Below, in pieces: positions 34,948 through 43,881 of a stretch of 64,000 nt of DNA. The notes under the pieces are model-generated. The model did no database searches and was not told the DNA's origin. It saw nothing but the letters and a program-made list of their open reading frames with translations. Each line of letters begins with the position of its first letter. The stretch's first letter is position 1. The DNA is from an uncultured Chloroflexus sp. (lineage in GTDB: Bacteria > Chloroflexota > Chloroflexia > Chloroflexales > Chloroflexaceae). The DNA is taken from NCBI RefSeq assembly GCF_937951745.1, contig NZ_CALFBQ010000004.1, positions 1-64,000 on the forward strand, given 5' to 3'. Position numbers and translations under genes: made by a program.

Positions 34948-37900
34948 TCACTTCATGATCACCGCCATCAGCACACGATACGTCGGCGGTGCAAACGCAC
35001 CTTTGGCAGTATACATCACCGAGTTGCCGGCGCTATCGGTCGCGGTGATGATTAACCTCACATCAGGCCAATTGCGCGGGACGCTCGCTAGCCAACGTTG
35101 CCGGTTGAGCGGATCTTGCGTAAAGGTCAGCGGCATCCACGTCGCGTTGTCGGCGGCAAGATAAACACCGGTAACTGCAACCTCAGGATTGCTCGGATTG
35201 TCAGGATCGCTGACGATAACCTCAATTGGGGTGGAAATACTCTGCAACCCGGCATCTTGCCCAGCGATACGTACTCGTTCGATCACCGGTGGATTTTGAT
35301 CGGCCAAGGCTGTACTCGCTCCGTCCGCCTCTGGATCGGTGTAAATCACCTGATAGACCAGTTGCGTGTAAGGGCGCAACGTGCCGGTCACGCCGTTGGT
35401 GGCGCGGAATTGGGCTGCTGTGCTAATCAGGGTATCACGCTGTGAGTCGCCGCTGCCGGTGCTGCTATAGCCGAAGAAGCGATCGGGCACCCACACCCCG
35501 ATCCCTGCGCTGAAGTCGGGTTCGATAGTCGTTGTAATCAACGGGGTGGAGGTCTCGGTCACAATTTGGGTAACGGTTGGGTTGAAGTTCTCGACAGTGT
35601 TGTACTGGCCACCAAGGAAGATGATATCGCGCACCACTAATGGCTGGTGATCGTCATCATCACTACCCGATAGCGCCGTAATATCGTAGGTAAAGGCAGG
35701 CAAACTCGGCATCCCGATCAGATTGTTGTCAAAGACGGTTACCGTTGGCGTGACGTTAAAGGTGCTGGCGAGCAAGAAGGTGTCGGTGATGGTGAAGTTG
35801 CCGGCAGTGAGCTGTACCGCTTGACCGGTGCGGGTTGGGCGAAGGTAGTTGGCATCGTAACTGATCGTAAACGTGATCGTGCGTGTCAATTGACTGCCGG
35901 ATGTTGGGATGGGTGCAGTGCGATCATTGATGGGTAGTTCGGCATTGAGATCTTCAACTGGTGCCGTGAGCGGATTATCTACCAAGATTCGCTTCCACGG
36001 CAGCCCGTACAGCGTGGTGATCAAGAGGATTTTGTAGTCGTAAGCGTTTAATCCGGTTGAAGTGCGCAAATAGCGCAGCTTGGCCTGCACCAGTGCGTCG
36101 CCGATGTTGCGTCCTACGTAGGTGATGCCGTTGGTGGCAGATGGATCGGGACGGGTTTCATTCCGCATCAGTTCTTGAGTCAGCAGCGCTGCCAGTCGTT
36201 CACTGTAATCAACGCCGTCGAGCGTACCGTAACCATAGCCGGTGTTACCGATCCAGTTGCCGGCATGACGGTTGAAGGCTTGGGCAAAGTCGGCAGCGTA
36301 ATAGTCGAGCGGGATGTCAAGTGTCTGATCTATCGCTCTTGCCGGCACATTGTAGCCGCTGTGACAGCCCACCGAGTAGTAGATAGTGTTGTAGAAGAAG
36401 CCGGGGCATTCCACTGGGTAGTAGTCGCATATCGACGATACACCCTCGTATCCCGTTATTAACACGCGATCAGCCGGGAAGTTAGGAGACCTGCTACTCT
36501 CGACTGCTGGGATAAGTTGCCAGTGATCAAAGTGGGCATTGAGCGAGCTGAGTAGCGTGTTCGTGCGCGAAAAGATACTTAATGGCGCGCTGAAGAAGCC
36601 GGTAGTCCTGAGTGGTTGCTCAAGCCATGTGTTCTCGAAGGCGGTGCGATCCCATAAGTTGCTAATGAGTGGCCGTTTGGCAAGTGAGTTAGCCGTGGCT
36701 TGGTTGAGGGTGCGTGAAATTGCTTCCGCACCGTCGATCAGAAAGTCATAGCCGGTAAGTGAGATGCTGTATGAAGAGATTTCTGGGTCTACCCGAAGAT
36801 CGATATTCGTCTCACTGTAGGATCCCGGCACATTGCGGCGCAGAAAATCGGCGATTTCACTCGGTTGCTCGACGATCCGGCCAATGGCTAGTTGGGGCAC
36901 GAATAATGGGAACCCATAGAAGCGGTATGGTCGGTCAGTGCCATACGGGTTATCGCTCAGCAACATCCGGTTGCGTAGCGCTGCACCAAGCGGGTTGTCG
37001 GCTGCGATCAGGCTATTGCCGTTGCTCCGCGTGTCGATGCTCTTTAGATATTCTAAATAATCGGCCTCGTTGGCAATGGTGGTTAGATCGGGCAGACGGA
37101 AGAAGGGGATGATCTCGTCGCTCCCGATCAAGACAATATGCCGCACGTTGGGGTAAGGCGTCCTTTGATTCGTCTCATTGTTGCGTGTATTATCGTTGTT
37201 AGCTATCATCTGGTACCGGATGCGCACTTCACCCGAACGACCATTGCCGGCGGGGGCAATCGCCGCTTCGATCACGTGGTCAATGATACTGGCAAGGTAA
37301 TTGGCGTAGAGCGGGTTGCGCTGATTGGCCGGTTGCGACCAGTCGCTCAGCAATTGGTTAAATGGCGTTGCGCCGCTGCTGGTGATGACCTCAAGATTGG
37401 CGAGATCGATAACCGCACCTTTTTCTCTGATCAGTGGATGTTCTGATGCGCCCCAAATGAGGGTCTGCGTATATGAGTACGATTGTTGCAAGGTTGACGT
37501 AATTGTAGTGATACTCGTCAGATCGTTGGTATACACCTCTTGCATGCGGGCGGAATTGATGATGTAGAGAGTAGTGACATTGTCGTCGGGTGTGTCAGTC
37601 AGAAACTGTACGTGCGGGGCCGGGCCAAGTGATTGGAGCGTACTGCGCTGGAGCGTAATGGTCAGCCGGTACGGTCGGGAACTGATTTGACCGGCATTGG
37701 CCGGCGCAACCGCTGCGAAGTATAGCCCCGGTTGCCAGACGATCGTCTCGATCCGTTCATCGCGGTTGGCAAGGTTGGCACTGATTGAAGCAATCTGGCC
37801 ACCAATCGAGGCAATCTGGCCGCCAATCGAAGCAATCTGGCCGCCAATCGAAGCAATCTGGCCGCCAATCGAAGCAATCTGGCCGCCAATCGAGGCAATC

Positions 37901-38352
37901 TGGCCGCCAACCTGTGTTACACCCTCCAAACCGCGTTCGCCGGTATCGAACTCAAAGCTGTCGGTCGCACCACCCTCGCCAGTTGCCGGATCAATGCCGC
38001 CACCGAAGACCAGATCGTAATCGGCGTCTAAGTTAGTTAGATCAATAGTCACCAACGAACCGGGCGCGTCAACCACAAAGGCGAAGTAGTCAATATCACT
38101 TGACGAGGCAATAATGCCATTGATCGACTGCCGCCAGCTATCGGTGCGATCAACCGCGATGCGCTGAGCGTTTGCGCCGGGTTGGAGGATGCGATTATTT
38201 GGCTCGATCTCATTAAGCAGCGGCAATTCGGAGATGCTAGTGAGATGGATCGGTTCGGATTCGGCGGCAGTAGCCGGGGTGGGTTGTGGCGTCAGCGCGA
38301 ACGGCGTGAGCAACATCACCATAACTGTCAGCACGATCAGGAGGCGTGACAT
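34948..38352 (-). CDS. Secreted C25 (gingipain-like) peptidase with PPC domain and GGQIASI heptads
   Basis: This 1134-residue protein has a signal peptide (about 1-30, cleavage after ATAA). A PPC-like beta domain begins at NEIEPNN (48) and spans to about 235. Six exact heptads GGQIASI fill residues 149-190 inside it. The central part (about 245-780) resembles C25 peptidases: HIVLIGSDEIIPFFRLPD, HFDHWQL and SVGCHSGYN, with C663 the likely nucleophile. I could not fix the partner His with certainty. The tail has beta-rich repeats with TDSAGNS near the end. No membrane anchor or sorting signal is seen. GGAAGGAGC lies before the ATG. It starts 18 bases after the cyclase gene and is probably in its operon. 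Confidence 0.78.
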   Translation of the reverse strand: MSRLLIVLTVMVMLLTPFALTPQPTPATAAESEPIHLTSISELPLLNEIEPNNRILQPGANAQRIAVDRTDSWRQSINGIIASSSDIDYFAFVVDAPGSLVTIDLTNLDADYDLVFGGGIDPATGEGGATDSFEFDTGERGLEGVTQVGGQIASIGGQIASIGGQIASIGGQIASIGGQIASIGGQIASISANLANRDERIETIVWQPGLYFAAVAPANAGQISSRPYRLTITLQRSTLQSLGPAPHVQFLTDTPDDNVTTLYIINSARMQEVYTNDLTSITTITSTLQQSYSYTQTLIWGASEHPLIREKGAVIDLANLEVITSSGATPFNQLLSDWSQPANQRNPLYANYLASIIDHVIEAAIAPAGNGRSGEVRIRYQMIANNDNTRNNETNQRTPYPNVRHIVLIGSDEIIPFFRLPDLTTIANEADYLEYLKSIDTRSNGNSLIAADNPLGAALRNRMLLSDNPYGTDRPYRFYGFPLFVPQLAIGRIVEQPSEIADFLRRNVPGSYSETNIDLRVDPEISSYSISLTGYDFLIDGAEAISRTLNQATANSLAKRPLISNLWDRTAFENTWLEQPLRTTGFFSAPLSIFSRTNTLLSSLNAHFDHWQLIPAVESSRSPNFPADRVLITGYEGVSSICDYYPVECPGFFYNTIYYSVGCHSGYNVPARAIDQTLDIPLDYYAADFAQAFNRHAGNWIGNTGYGYGTLDGVDYSERLAALLTQELMRNETRPDPSATNGITYVGRNIGDALVQAKLRYLRTSTGLNAYDYKILLITTLYGLPWKRILVDNPLTAPVEDLNAELPINDRTAPIPTSGSQLTRTITFTISYDANYLRPTRTGQAVQLTAGNFTITDTFLLASTFNVTPTVTVFDNNLIGMPSLPAFTYDITALSGSDDDDHQPLVVRDIIFLGGQYNTVENFNPTVTQIVTETSTPLITTTIEPDFSAGIGVWVPDRFFGYSSTGSGDSQRDTLISTAAQFRATNGVTGTLRPYTQLVYQVIYTDPEADGASTALADQNPPVIERVRIAGQDAGLQSISTPIEVIVSDPDNPSNPEVAVTGVYLAADNATWMPLTFTQDPLNRQRWLASVPRNWPDVRLIITATDSAGNSVMYTAKGAFAPPTYRVLMAVIMK
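37783..37908 (-). repeat. Six tandem 21-base units coding GGQIASI
   Basis: Six in-frame 21-base units, differing only at single positions (GAAGC/GAGGC), encode the heptads inside the C25 protein. Because the unit is a multiple of three, copy-number change by slippage would keep the frame. Confidence 0.95.
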
Positions 38353-38370
38353 AAGAATGCTCCTTCCAAG

Positions 38371-41300
38371 TTATGCAGGTAACGCCACGGCGAAGGTGAG
38401 ATCGCGCTGAGCATCAAGTTCGGTAAAGATGGCGATTGCTTCGGCGCGAGCGATGGCCGCAGTAGCATCGTCGTGACGGGCGAGTGCCAGCCGTGCTTGC
38501 TGATATCGAACTTTGCCTAACTCATAGCGATTATCTAGTTGGGCCAAGGTGGAGCTGCTGCGGGCAAAGAGATCTTCTGCAACATCAAGATCGCCGCATG
38601 CTAAAGCTATCTCGCCAAGCACACGATCAGCAATTGCCGAGTCGTCGGCTTGGCCGAGTTCTTCTGCAATAGCCAATGAACGATGAGCGTTAGCGCGGGC
38701 TTGAGTAAGATCACCCAAGACCAACGCCGCTAAAGCGGCTAAGCGCAAGACTTCGGGTAAGAAACTGCGGGCATTGATCGCTTCGAGATCGGCAATTGCC
38801 GCCTGAAACAGTTTGAGCGCCTCGGCAGCGCGGTCTTGATAGAGTAGCACTTCGCCGCGGTTATACTTTGTTACTGCAACCCCGAGGCGTGAACCGAGGT
38901 GGGCAAAGAGTTCACTGGCTCGCTGGTACAATGCGCCGGCCCGGTCGAGTTGGTTACGTCCTACTAATACTACCGCCAGATTGTTGGCCGTGCGAGCCGT
39001 GGCTAACACATCGCCAATGTTTTCTGAGATCGCCATCGATTGCTCGAACACGGCAATAGTCTCGGCCCATCGTCCGGCTTGGGTGTAGACGCGGCCAAGG
39101 TCGTTGAGCACATCACACAAGCCGGCTGGCATATTTGCCTGTTCGTAGAGGGTGCGCGCTTGGTTGAGCGTTTCGATCGCTTGGGCGCGGTCTCCTTGAT
39201 CATTGGCAATATTACCGATAATCTTGAGCGCGCGCGCCTGATCGGTGGCGCTGCCGTTTTGCGCCGCCAATTCGTAGCCGATCCGCGCCCATTCCATGGC
39301 ATGGGTGTAATCACCGGTGCGGTACGCGATGCCGGTGCCGAGAATGTAGCAGCGCGCCGTCTCTGCTTGCAAGCCGCGATGGGCGCGGGCCATGCCTTCG
39401 GTCAACCGATCGAACGCGGCTTGATAGCGTGAGCGCCGCTCTTCCACTGTGGCCAGCATGCGGTGCATACGCAACCAGCGTTCGCTGACCGGTTCGTCTC
39501 CTACCGGTAGACTGAGCTGCAGCGCCTCGTGGAAGTGATGTTCCGCTTGATCGTATTCACCCAATACCAGATGTAGTTCGCCGATCGCTTCATGGATCGC
39601 GGCCACGTGATCGATCAGTTGCGCAGGCGGTAAGACCGTCGTTAGCCGTGGCGCGATGTTGAGCGCGGTGGTATACAGGGCGAGCGCGTCGCGGTTGGCG
39701 AAGCGCCGGCGGGCTTGCTCGGCAGCTTGCACGTGATAGCGCAAGGCAGGTTGCCACTCTTCGGCTTGCAGAAAGTGCCATGCCAGCACGGCGTACTGTT
39801 CTTCGAGCTGCTGGGCTGCGATGGTTTCGATCCGACGGGCAACACGGGCGTGCAGAGTGCGGCGGCGGGCGTAGAGAATCCCTTCGTAGGCGACATCGCG
39901 CAGCAGCGCATGGCGGAAGATGTAGGCTAAAATCCGCTCTTGCTGGTCGGCTTGGATCAATTCGCCTTCAATCAGGCGTTGGATGCTCTCGTCCAGCGCA
40001 GGTGGGTTTGAATACACTCCTTCCACCACCGGGCGCGGAAAGCGACGCCCAATCACTGAAGCAACCTGCACCAGCTCTTGGCGCGGTTCGTCGAGTCGGT
40101 CAAGTCGGGCGATCAGTAGACCTTCGATGCTGCGCGGCAGCTCGATTTTCTCGATTGGTTGCGTTAGTTGCCATACGCCGCTTTCTGCGTTGCGCACCAG
40201 TAAGCGGTCACGCACTAACGCGCGTACCAACTCTTCGATAAAGAAGGGATTGCCTTGGGTGCGCTCGAGTAGCGGCAAGATATCGTTGGGCGGCGGCCCG
40301 CCAAGGAGCGCTGCGAGCAAGGCTTGGCTATCGCTTAGCGGCAATTCGCCTAACTCGATTCGGATGGTGTTGGGGAGCGTTTCCCAAGGTGTAGGCGATG
40401 CCATTTCGGGACGGTAGGTGAGGGTTAAAGCGAGTGCTCTGCCCTGAGCGGCTTTGCTGAGGCGTTCGAGCACTTCGAGCGAGGGTGAGTCGGCCCAATG
40501 GCAATCTTCGAGCACCAACAAAACTGGCTCACGCTTAGTTGTAGCGAGAAAAATATCAACGATTAGCTCTTGCAGCCGGTCGTGCCGTTGTTGAGGCGAT
40601 AAGCCGGCGGTGAGCGGCGTATCAGCCAGTGGCAGGCCGAGCGTATCAGACAGCAACGGTGTAAACCGGCTGGAATCCGGCACGAGCCGTTCGACGCGGG
40701 CAACCGTGTCAGCAGCTAATTGGGCTGGTGCGGCGCGCAGGTCAAGTCCTAGCGCATTCGTCAGCGGCGCGCGAATCGTGGCGTAGGCGGTGCGCTGTTC
40801 GTAACTCTGGCAATCGCCAAACAGGATCGTAAACGATGGTACATCTTCGGTCGCATGATCGTGTTCGGTAGAAGCGATGACTAAGCGCTGGATCACCTCC
40901 TCGGCTAGGCGAGATTTACCGGCGCCAGCTTCGCCGACAATGGCAATCGTCGCGCCTTGCCCGTTCAACGCTGCTCGGGCTGCCGTTAACACACGTGCCA
41001 ATTCGGCATCTCGCCCGATCAGTGGCGCAACCGTCAACTGTTCGAGGTGATGGCGCGTGGTAACTGTGGCAATCTGTACTACCTTGGCCGGTGTGACCGC
41101 TTCACGAAACCCCTTGAGGTGCAGCGGTGTTCCTGCCTCAAGCACAAATTGACCTTCGATGGCTGTCTGCGTGCTTGGTGAAAGGTAGATCGCGCCGTCA
41201 GGCGCAGCGGCCATCAGACGAGCCGCGAGATTGACCGCCGGCCCCATAACGGTGTATTCATACCGCGTTGCTCCGCCGACCCGTCCGGCAAAGACGGTAC

Positions 41301-42582
41301 CGGTATTGATACCGATCTTCTGGGCCAGCGGTGGCGTAGTCGGGCCGAGTAAGGTGGCAATCTCGGCGTTGACTTCAGAGAGTGTCTCGCGCAACTCGAT
41401 TGCACAACGCACGGCCCGCGTCGGGTCGTCTTCGTGAGCAGTCGGTGCTCCGAACAACGCCATCAACTTGTCGCCATGGGTGTACATATCGACTTTGTTG
41501 ATGATGCCATCGTAGCGATGCACAACTGCCTGCATGCGCCGGTAGTAGGCGTTGAAAACGGTAGCGGCTAGGTTAGGATCAGAATCGAGCACCGCAAGGT
41601 AGTGGGAAAAATCGTGGACATTGGCAAAGAGTACGGTAACCGGGCGAAACTCACCTAACTCGCCGGCAGCAGGGTCGAGAAAGCGCCGGGGCAGGCGATA
41701 CACGAGGTAGGGTTGCAATGCCGCTAATTGGTGGGCCAAGCGATTGAGGGTGGCCAGATCGTTGGGGCCGTCGAGCGGTAATGGCAGTGGCGGCGCAATC
41801 ATAGCTTGGGTAAAGGCTAGCTCATGGAGCCGATAAAATCCATCGCGCCGCGCCTCAATATGCGGCTGAGCAAGCAATCGGGCCGTTTGTTCCGTAATCA
41901 CCACTTCACCGGGCGCAGCAATCTCTTGCGCGAGGGCCACCCGGTTCACTTCCGGCCCGGTCACCACCAGTTCGATATGGCTCTGATCACCGACTTCGGC
42001 GGCAAAGACACGTCCGACATGCACGCCAACCCGCAGCCGCAGTGTAAAGGTTCCGGTCCGGGTTTCAAGATTGGCGAATTCAGCCATGCGCGTTTGCATC
42101 GCCAAGGCCGCCGTACAAGCCGCGGTCGCATGCTGATCGCCGAGTGTAGCAGCATCGAAAAAGACAGTCAGGGCATCGCCGCCAAACTTGAGCAGCGCCC
42201 CGCTCCGTGCTTGCACTTCATGCAGCAGCGCGGCAAATAGTCGGTTGACAACTGCTGAAACTTCTTCGGCTCCTTGCCGGCCAAGCACCGATAACCGTTC
42301 GGAGAGAGCAGTGAAGCCGGATAGATCGGCAAAGAGGAGCGATCCTTCCCAGAACGCACCGGTGGTGCGTCCGGGTTGCGGATCGGCGAGTTGGCTCTGC
42401 ACAATGCGGGCCGGAATGTAGGCAGCGTGGGCGGCCAAGCGTGCGCGTAGATCGCGCCCAAGGCGTGCGCGCATCGGTAGGGGCAGATCGTTGACCGCAG
42501 TAAGCTCAGCAATCTGCTGGTCATCAAGGTGAATGATGAGATCGTGCCATTGCGTCAGCGAACCCGTCATGACGGCTTCCAT
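38371..42582 (-). CDS. Soluble adenylyl cyclase (sAC-like): two cyclase domains, ATPase, TPR
   Basis: This 1403-residue protein should make cAMP from ATP. C1 (about 80-240) has the metal Asps D86 (LFADLSGF) and D136 (KFGGD) but lacks the transition-state Arg (L217). C2 (about 313-475) has N321 instead of the first metal Asp, but keeps K363 (INK), T444, N451 and R455 (VNLAARL). So one complete site forms between C1 and C2, as in mammalian sAC. An ATPase follows (Walker A GEAGAGKS near 550), then an AAA/STAND-like helical part and TPR-like repeats (about 960-1390). K132 matches a bicarbonate-binding Lys of sAC, but the position of its Arg176 is A216. The first ATG has GAGG upstream. The gene is upstream of the C25 gene. 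Confidence 0.9.
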   Translation of the reverse strand: MEAVMTGSLTQWHDLIIHLDDQQIAELTAVNDLPLPMRARLGRDLRARLAAHAAYIPARIVQSQLADPQPGRTTGAFWEGSLLFADLSGFTALSERLSVLGRQGAEEVSAVVNRLFAALLHEVQARSGALLKFGGDALTVFFDAATLGDQHATAACTAALAMQTRMAEFANLETRTGTFTLRLRVGVHVGRVFAAEVGDQSHIELVVTGPEVNRVALAQEIAAPGEVVITEQTARLLAQPHIEARRDGFYRLHELAFTQAMIAPPLPLPLDGPNDLATLNRLAHQLAALQPYLVYRLPRRFLDPAAGELGEFRPVTVLFANVHDFSHYLAVLDSDPNLAATVFNAYYRRMQAVVHRYDGIINKVDMYTHGDKLMALFGAPTAHEDDPTRAVRCAIELRETLSEVNAEIATLLGPTTPPLAQKIGINTGTVFAGRVGGATRYEYTVMGPAVNLAARLMAAAPDGAIYLSPSTQTAIEGQFVLEAGTPLHLKGFREAVTPAKVVQIATVTTRHHLEQLTVAPLIGRDAELARVLTAARAALNGQGATIAIVGEAGAGKSRLAEEVIQRLVIASTEHDHATEDVPSFTILFGDCQSYEQRTAYATIRAPLTNALGLDLRAAPAQLAADTVARVERLVPDSSRFTPLLSDTLGLPLADTPLTAGLSPQQRHDRLQELIVDIFLATTKREPVLLVLEDCHWADSPSLEVLERLSKAAQGRALALTLTYRPEMASPTPWETLPNTIRIELGELPLSDSQALLAALLGGPPPNDILPLLERTQGNPFFIEELVRALVRDRLLVRNAESGVWQLTQPIEKIELPRSIEGLLIARLDRLDEPRQELVQVASVIGRRFPRPVVEGVYSNPPALDESIQRLIEGELIQADQQERILAYIFRHALLRDVAYEGILYARRRTLHARVARRIETIAAQQLEEQYAVLAWHFLQAEEWQPALRYHVQAAEQARRRFANRDALALYTTALNIAPRLTTVLPPAQLIDHVAAIHEAIGELHLVLGEYDQAEHHFHEALQLSLPVGDEPVSERWLRMHRMLATVEERRSRYQAAFDRLTEGMARAHRGLQAETARCYILGTGIAYRTGDYTHAMEWARIGYELAAQNGSATDQARALKIIGNIANDQGDRAQAIETLNQARTLYEQANMPAGLCDVLNDLGRVYTQAGRWAETIAVFEQSMAISENIGDVLATARTANNLAVVLVGRNQLDRAGALYQRASELFAHLGSRLGVAVTKYNRGEVLLYQDRAAEALKLFQAAIADLEAINARSFLPEVLRLAALAALVLGDLTQARANAHRSLAIAEELGQADDSAIADRVLGEIALACGDLDVAEDLFARSSSTLAQLDNRYELGKVRYQQARLALARHDDATAAIARAEAIAIFTELDAQRDLTFAVALPA

Positions 42583-42590
42583 ATTCGACC

Positions 42591-42642
42591 TCGGCGACGT
42601 GAGAGCCGTTTGTATCTATATCTGTAAACGAATCGTCGCCGA
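42591..42642 (-). promoter_or_regulatory. Inverted repeat in the cyclase leader
   Basis: TCGGCGACG (42591-42599) and CGTCGCCGA (42634-42642) are perfect 9-base inverted arms just upstream of the cyclase start. If transcribed, one arm abuts the GAGG ribosome site. It may be an operator or an RNA hairpin limiting translation. Confidence 0.35.
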
Positions 42643-42793
42643 AGATTGTTTCGCGGTAATGTATTCATCATGTTCGGAATAAGTGTGCTCAGCGGTTAGA
42701 TGGTTTATGGTTGTGCTCTCATTGTGCAACCAAAGTAGGAAAAAGAGAAGAGGCTAGATAGCCTAAGTTGGATAAAAAATTTTTAGTGACCTC

Positions 42794-42822
42794 TTGACAA
42801 TATCTCGCTAGGGGTGTATACT
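42794..42822 (+). promoter_or_regulatory. Near-consensus sigma-70 promoter of the nad operon
   Basis: TTGACA (42794-42799), a 17-base spacer and TATACT (42817-42822) differ from the consensus at one base. Transcription would start near 42829, about 43 bases before nadA. Confidence 0.85.
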
Positions 42823-42838
42823 CATCGCAATTATTAAA

Positions 42839-42855
42839 AGTGTAATAATAACACT
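42839..42855 (+). promoter_or_regulatory. Operator candidate downstream of the nad promoter
   Basis: AGTGT-AATAATA-ACACT is an inverted repeat placed about +10 to +27, where a bound repressor would block transcription. NAD synthesis operons are often repressed by NrtR or NiaR; the sequence alone does not say which, if either. Confidence 0.5.
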
Positions 42856-42871
42856 AATTGGAGAACGTCCC

Positions 42872-43843
42872 ATGGTCGCCCAGCTCTACGAAACGACCGG
42901 CGTCACCGCTGCCGAATTAATAGCCGAGATTAACGACTTGCGCCGCCGGCGCAATGCCATCATTTTGGCTCACAATTACGAATACGGCGAGATTCAGGAG
43001 ATCGCCGATTACGTTGGCGACTCGCTTGGCATGGCGCAGGCTGCCGCCCGCACCAACGCCGATGTGATTGTGGTCTGCGGCGTCTACTTTATGGCTGAAA
43101 CGGCAGCCATTCTCAACCCGCAGCGCACGGTTCTGATCCCCGATGCTAATGCCGGCTGTTCATTGGCCGATTCGATAACCGTCGAGCAGTTGCGCGCGTG
43201 GAAGGCGGCCAATCCCGGCGCGGTGGTGGTGAGCTATGTCAACACTAGCGCCGCCGTTAAGGCCGAGAGTGATTATTGCTGCACGTCGGGCAATGCCGAG
43301 CGGGTGATCAATGCGATCCCGGCTGATAAGACCATCCTCTTCTTGCCGGATATGTTCCTTGGCAGCTACTTGCGCCAAAAGACGGGCCGTCCGCTCAAGA
43401 TTTGGGCCGGCGAGTGTCACGTTCACGCTGCTATCCGCCCTACAATGATCGAGCAGAAGCGGGCGGCGATGCCTGATGCCGAGTTTCTGATTCACCCGGA
43501 ATGTGGGTGTGTGAGCAGCGCGATGGACTATCTGGCCCGTGGTGCGATAGATAGTCGCGGTACCCATATTCTCTCAACCGAGGGTATGATCGCGCATGCC
43601 AGTCGCTCGCCGGCCAGCCGCTTCGTGGTTGCTACCGAGATCGGTGTGCTCCATCGGATGCGCAAGGCTAATCCTGACAAACAGTTTGTACCGATTGATG
43701 AGTCGATCAGTTGTCGCTACATGAAGATGATCACGCTCGAAAAGGTGCGCGATAGTTTGCGCGATTTGCGCGAACCCGTCACCGTGCCGCCGGACATTGC
43801 CGCGCGCGCGCGAGTCGCGATTGACCGGATGTTGGCGTTGTAG
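42872..43843 (+). CDS. nadA: Quinolinate synthase
   Basis: NadA condenses iminoaspartate with dihydroxyacetone phosphate to quinolinate, using a [4Fe-4S] cluster. The 323-residue length fits. C69 (VVCGVYFMAE), C182 (GECHVHA) and C281 (ISCRYMKM) match the three cluster ligands. The N-terminal ILAHNYEYGEIQEIADYVGDS is the family signature. It is the first gene of nadABC. TTGGAGAA lies 8 bases before the ATG. Confidence 0.97.
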   Translation: MVAQLYETTGVTAAELIAEINDLRRRRNAIILAHNYEYGEIQEIADYVGDSLGMAQAAARTNADVIVVCGVYFMAETAAILNPQRTVLIPDANAGCSLADSITVEQLRAWKAANPGAVVVSYVNTSAAVKAESDYCCTSGNAERVINAIPADKTILFLPDMFLGSYLRQKTGRPLKIWAGECHVHAAIRPTMIEQKRAAMPDAEFLIHPECGCVSSAMDYLARGAIDSRGTHILSTEGMIAHASRSPASRFVVATEIGVLHRMRKANPDKQFVPIDESISCRYMKMITLEKVRDSLRDLREPVTVPPDIAARARVAIDRMLAL

Positions 43844-43881
43844 TCGTGGCAATGCACCGCATTGTCGCCGGAGGACTCACA

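Noticed and set aside
37783-37908. Regular 21-base units, at first sight like a CRISPR array
   Set aside because: There are no spacers between units and they code in frame inside a protein.
37697-38036. Two plus-strand frames with repeated EAIWPP or KQSGRQS units
   Set aside because: They are the opposite-strand reading of the GGQIASI repeat in the C25 gene.
39780-40417. Overlapping plus-strand frames inside the cyclase gene
   Set aside because: They are shadows of the minus-strand coding sequence.
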